A stretch of DNA of 64,000 nt. It comes from Apoda limacodes. Lineage: Eukaryota > Arthropoda > Insecta > Lepidoptera > Limacodidae. Shown one piece after another: positions 60,641 through 64,000 of this stretch. Each line of letters opens with the position of its first letter. Position 1 is the first letter of the stretch. The notes under the pieces are model-generated. The model searched no databases. It was not told where the DNA came from and saw only the letters and a list, made by a program, of their open reading frames with translations. The DNA is taken from positions 3,710,803-3,774,802 of the forward strand of contig OX291550.1 in the NCBI GenBank assembly GCA_946406115.1, written 5' to 3'. A program made the position numbers and the translations under genes.

Positions 60641-61054
60641 AACGGCAAAGTATAAGTCGGTTTTTTTCTATAATTGAGGAGTAGCCGTTGCCATTTAAAA
60701 AAGTGCTTTATTATCATAGATAAGTTATATTTAGGAATTTGCATATCCAATATGTTGTATATAAATTTAGTGAACATTAGTCTTAGAACGATATGGTTTT
60801 ACATTTAACTAAAAAGGCTTTGTCAAGAGGTTCATATAACGTATTCTTCAATAGTTTCCCAGAGCTATAAGTCCTCATGGGCTTCTAAGTTCCAAAAAGG
60901 TTATAATTACGTTGTTTTGAAGTTAACCTAAATCTAAATATGACCTGAAGGGCATTGCTATATTACAAATATGACTATTTCAAAACTTACTTAATTAATT
61001 GCTTCTTAAATGACTGTTTGATAACCAAGAAGCATTTTGTGGCTACTTATGGTA
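60641..61054. other. Intergenic AT-rich stretch
   Basis: Nothing recognised. Confidence 0.45.
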
Positions 61055-61635
61055 GGGAAAACAGCACTGTACGCGACCATTTCAGTTGTAAAGTGTGAGA
61101 ATGAATTCCCTGCCGATGGCGAGCGGTGCGATGGTAGAAAGTAGCTGTGGACATCATTTGGATCAATTTCTCAGAACACATCCCGTTGTACAAGCGGTAG
61201 AACACATACAGAGGGCAAATTTTCTCCTTAGACTTAAGGGCTCGATACGGCAACTGAGTTTGGGATTGTCGACAATGCTAACAGCCCGTCGTTGAACTGA
61301 GTTGGCAATAGTACTCCATATGAGGCAGAGCTTGCGACTTACTCTGCCCCGACGCGACGTGAAGTACTGCTTCAATCTGTTGAGTGGTTTTTTGGATGCC
61401 AGCTTCACCTTGTCTTGCAAATGATCTTGGAACTGAACATCGTTGGAAATCCCAATGCTCTTGGAAATGGAGAGGGGAGTGTTCTGGAATTGAGGGACCA
61501 CAGTGAAAGGGGTTTTCTTAGCGGTGAAGGCGCAGACTTGTGTCTTTGTAGGGTTGAATCGAACGAAGTTTTCCCGTACCCACTCAGAAACCTTGGACAG
61601 CGTGGTCTCGATTTGAGACACAAGTTAAATACGTC
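61055..61635 (-). pseudogene. LINE family A fragment, truncated at both ends
   Basis: Minus strand: [60 protein letters not shown], then a jump to NSVQRRAVSIVDNPKLSCRI and FYHRTARHRQGIHSHTL. Internal deletions at about 61.3 and 61.36 kb remove the HLWAGAP...FD region. It lacks the 3' UTR and tail. Confidence 0.78.
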
Positions 61636-62002
61636 AGGTGATTGCATTAATCACACCGTGAATAAGCAGGGTGAAAGTCGAACTTTGACAGCTAACGAGA
61701 ATTAATTATTAGATTCAATATTACTAAAGCGACTGTAGGTGATAAAGAATACTTTTTGTAGACTGACTAATGAGAAAGGATGATAAGAGGAGACAATAAC
61801 ACAATACTTGATAAATAGAATCCTTTTTATACCCTCAATTTACATTGATTGTTTTGCAACCTAGCGGTAATTTTCAAACTTATTGTCAAAGTTTCAAAAG
61901 TCATGTAAACCGTTTAATAAGTCAGGTGAACGCCGGGCGAAGGACAAACGACGATAATCACACCCAAAGTGAACGTAGCCCAACTATGTAATTTTTTTTT
62001 CT
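61636..62002. other. Intergenic stretch
   Basis: Nothing recognised. Confidence 0.45.
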
Positions 62003-62428
62003 GACTATGCAGTTGGCTGTTGCAGCCATAACTGCTTTACCGGGCTTTTTTTGGGGCGAGACTTTGAAGGAGCCTCAGCCCAAATAGCGCCCAACGCTCA
62101 AGGCTCGGCTTGGGTTGTCGCTCTCGGGGACGTCCCTTCGACCGGTGTTAGCCTCGAACCCGAAGGTGAGTCACCGCCAGGAGAGGAGTTCCCCGTTATG
62201 CGGGTGCGATTGAGTGGGGGCGAGAAGCGCCCCGGCACTCTTTGATACCTCGTGTATCCTTGCGGGCGCAGACAAATCCGGGGACTTCGGCGTCGAGTTA
62301 GGGGGGAGGCCCTATTAGGGGAGGTCTTAGAGACTAATCTCGCTTTCCGGACAGCGAGATCGTCATCTGGGGCCGTTAGTACGTGCCGAGGCCGCCTAAC
62401 TATAGTTTTACGACCATGCCGAGGTCGG
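62003..62428 (-). mobile_element. 5'-truncated jockey 3' end (second copy)
   Basis: Aligns with 56785-57180 with substitutions and indels, including a 50-bp extra segment at about 62145-62190. It ends upstream at 'cgaccatgccgaggtcgg', within one or two bases of the point where copy 1 has its internal RT deletion. Confidence 0.82.
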
Positions 62429-63235
62429 TCAGGGGGATGAAGCTATGTAACGAATGGTTACAAGTCTATCGTTCCGCCGCCCGTTTTGCACAATGTATAC
62501 TTGATACGTTCTTTTGAGACTTGATTAATATTAGCTATGGCGTTTGCAAAAGAAACAAAAATTGAGACCAGAAATAAATGACAATGTTATCTATTTACAT
62601 ATAAAATATTCTTACTTATTCTAAGTAGTTTGACTAATTTAATTCTTAAATATTTTATAATTTAATTGGTTTTAAACTATTATTAAATCAAAATATTTTT
62701 TTATTGTAAAAATAACTTTTTTATATATAACTTATTATTAACACACCTCTAGGACTGGCTTATTTGTATTACTAAACCATGTACATCACATCTACAGATT
62801 GTATTATAATAACATCGCTTGATATCGTCATTGACTGATTGACTCAACAACGAAAAGTACACCTCAATACAAATAAAGAAACACTTATTTTTGATCTAAA
62901 AAGTTCAGGATCTATATAAGAGACGGAGACGAATTCGTGTTAGAGTACAAGCTATCGCTGATGCAGCTTGACTAGTCTCGAATTATGTAACGCCGTAGAC
63001 GAATAAAACCTAAAATAAAATGAAAACGTTATAACATCCGATACCGAGATGTTTCTGTGACAAATTTTATAACATAAAGGTTCGGCTCGTGTAATCTAAA
63101 GCTTGGTTTATCGATAAATGATATAACTCTAAAGAGTTAGCAGCTGATAGAAAAGAAGTTACAGAACTATAAACTAACTATCATGGTCTCTCTTGCGTTC
63201 GAATAGCGTTGACAGAACAGCCTTTATGATATTAT
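62429..63235. other. Intergenic AT-rich stretch
   Basis: Nothing recognised. Confidence 0.45.
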
Positions 63236-63546
63236 ACGTCGGTAAATACTAATACTCCAGCTATTTTGGAACCTGCTGGCCTTTTTCGAGACGATGGTAA
63301 AAATCCCGACGGAACAGGGGTCGGCCTTTAGTGTGGGATGACACATGTGTGGACACTTCAGCACCGACTCACGTACGAGGCACAGCTGTTGAGACGGGGT
63401 CTGTTGCCGCTTCGAAAAAAGTATATCAAAATAATTGATACTTACATTTTTGAACCGTTTGCCGTTTTCCACTTCGGGATCATGTTGCCAGGAACTCACA
63501 AATTATACAAAAAAATTGCTGAAACATTGATCGGGGTTGCCCCTTG
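63236..63546 (+). pseudogene. Unnamed repeat-borne protein family (copy 4)
   Basis: Plus strand: [20 protein letters not shown] with GTG, then in shifted frames [20 protein letters not shown] and FEPFAVFHFG...GTHKLYKKI. The order and spacing follow the 37.6-kb copy ([38 protein letters not shown]). More diverged than copy 3. It stops before the QRGNAA end. Confidence 0.55.
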
Positions 63547-64000
63547 ACCAGAAAAGAATTCGCACAAAGGAATTTTTGTGGTTTATTGGAGTCGTTCATC
63601 GATAGAGTCGTTTCATTTTCTTTTGATATCGTTTTGTTTTATTTATGTTACGATACCAGAACCTAGGTTGAATGAAAAATGTAGGTTATTGAAGTAAAAA
63701 CTTCTTTAGAAGCGTTGTGCCATAAAAAATCGTAAGATGGATACCATAATGCCACTCCTATTCTTAATTTGGGGTGAAAACGTCTTTAGCGTCGTTGTGC
63801 ACTTTTTCTTCTGTTTAGTTAGTTTTTTATCACACTTGCTTGTAAACAGAATCATTACTCCCACGGGCTTTTTCTTTGTAAATATTACTTTACAGAAGTG
63901 ATAGATTTCATCAAAATCTTCATTTCGGATGACAGCTGTCAAGCTAGAAACGGCTTTATCTCCGAAACTATTAATTTTAGACTAGTAGTTTCTTTACAGA
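63547..64000. other. Intergenic stretch to window end
   Basis: AT-rich; 63852-63893 ('cccacgggctttttctttgt') is a diverged repeat of 16303-16340. A minus-strand frame at 63706-63942 has no family features. Confidence 0.45.

Noticed and set aside
59987..60655. Several GC-rich plus-strand frames over the jockey ORF1
   Set aside because: They are antisense shadows: the minus strand carries the PRE_C2HC and zinc-knuckle motifs.

Overview
The window is nuclear DNA of an insect, most likely a moth or butterfly. It is AT-rich and intron-bearing. It contains repeat types common in Lepidoptera: a Helitron-like element ending in CTAG after a GC hairpin, a tRNA-derived SINE, an interspersed repeat ending in a 'gagtccgactcgcacttggcc' type tail, and jockey/CR1-type LINEs. 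No prokaryotic genes, CRISPR arrays, rRNA operons or convincing tRNA genes were seen. The assignments to Lepidoptera and to repeat families rest on recognition, not on a database search.

One host gene can be supported: an SLC23 (nucleobase-ascorbate transporter family) gene on the + strand. Ten exons lie between 3905 and 39225, with consistent splice phases and the family signature [10 protein letters not shown]. The first exons lie upstream of the window. Its second visible intron is about 24.4 kb (5147-29568) and is built largely of transposons. A near-identical copy of the end of the penultimate exon plus its donor site sits about 1.2 kb beyond the stop codon (40402-40507).

Layout. 1-784: decayed hAT-type transposase with a 67-bp tandem duplication. 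785-3904: no gene seen. 3905-5146: two SLC23 exons. 5147-29568: large intron with a CR1/jockey-type LINE carrying a 556-bp tandem-repeat insertion (7.9-9.9 kb), an inverted-repeat-bounded block with a Tc1 element, THAP-like fragment and foldback (12.4-15.1 kb), a Bel/Pao retrotransposon inserted into an older LINE and itself hit by a LINE 3' fragment (16.7-23.1 kb), a Helitron (24.7-25.0 kb), and a 40-bp minisatellite of about 26 units (25.4-26.5 kb). 29569-39225: eight further exons with a second, internally deleted Bel/Pao element (30.4-33.6 kb), a dead Tc1/mariner, a SINE and a remnant of an unnamed repeat-borne protein family in the introns. 39226-43782: 3' flank, exon duplicate, LINE copy, old repeats. 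43783-49038: a Ty3/Gypsy element with near-identical LTRs whose gag frame opens inside its 5' LTR. 49130-54360: a LINE split by a near-complete LINE with a 951-codon open frame, plus a 332-bp insertion flanked by 16-bp direct repeats. 56.8-60.6 kb: a jockey-type element lacking the RT core. 60.6-64 kb: further LINE fragments and another copy of the unnamed family.

The host gene would move a small polar solute (ascorbate or nucleobase) across a membrane. Everything else is a layered fossil record of mobile elements. Relative insertion order can be read from the nesting: LINE, then Bel/Pao inside it, then a LINE 3' end inside that. The most open-ended observation is a family seen four times (6.9, 37.6, 40.1 and 63.2 kb), encoding a C-terminal domain with a PD...D-x-T-C pattern and sharing a 3' tail. 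It may be the nuclease end of an undescribed retroelement.
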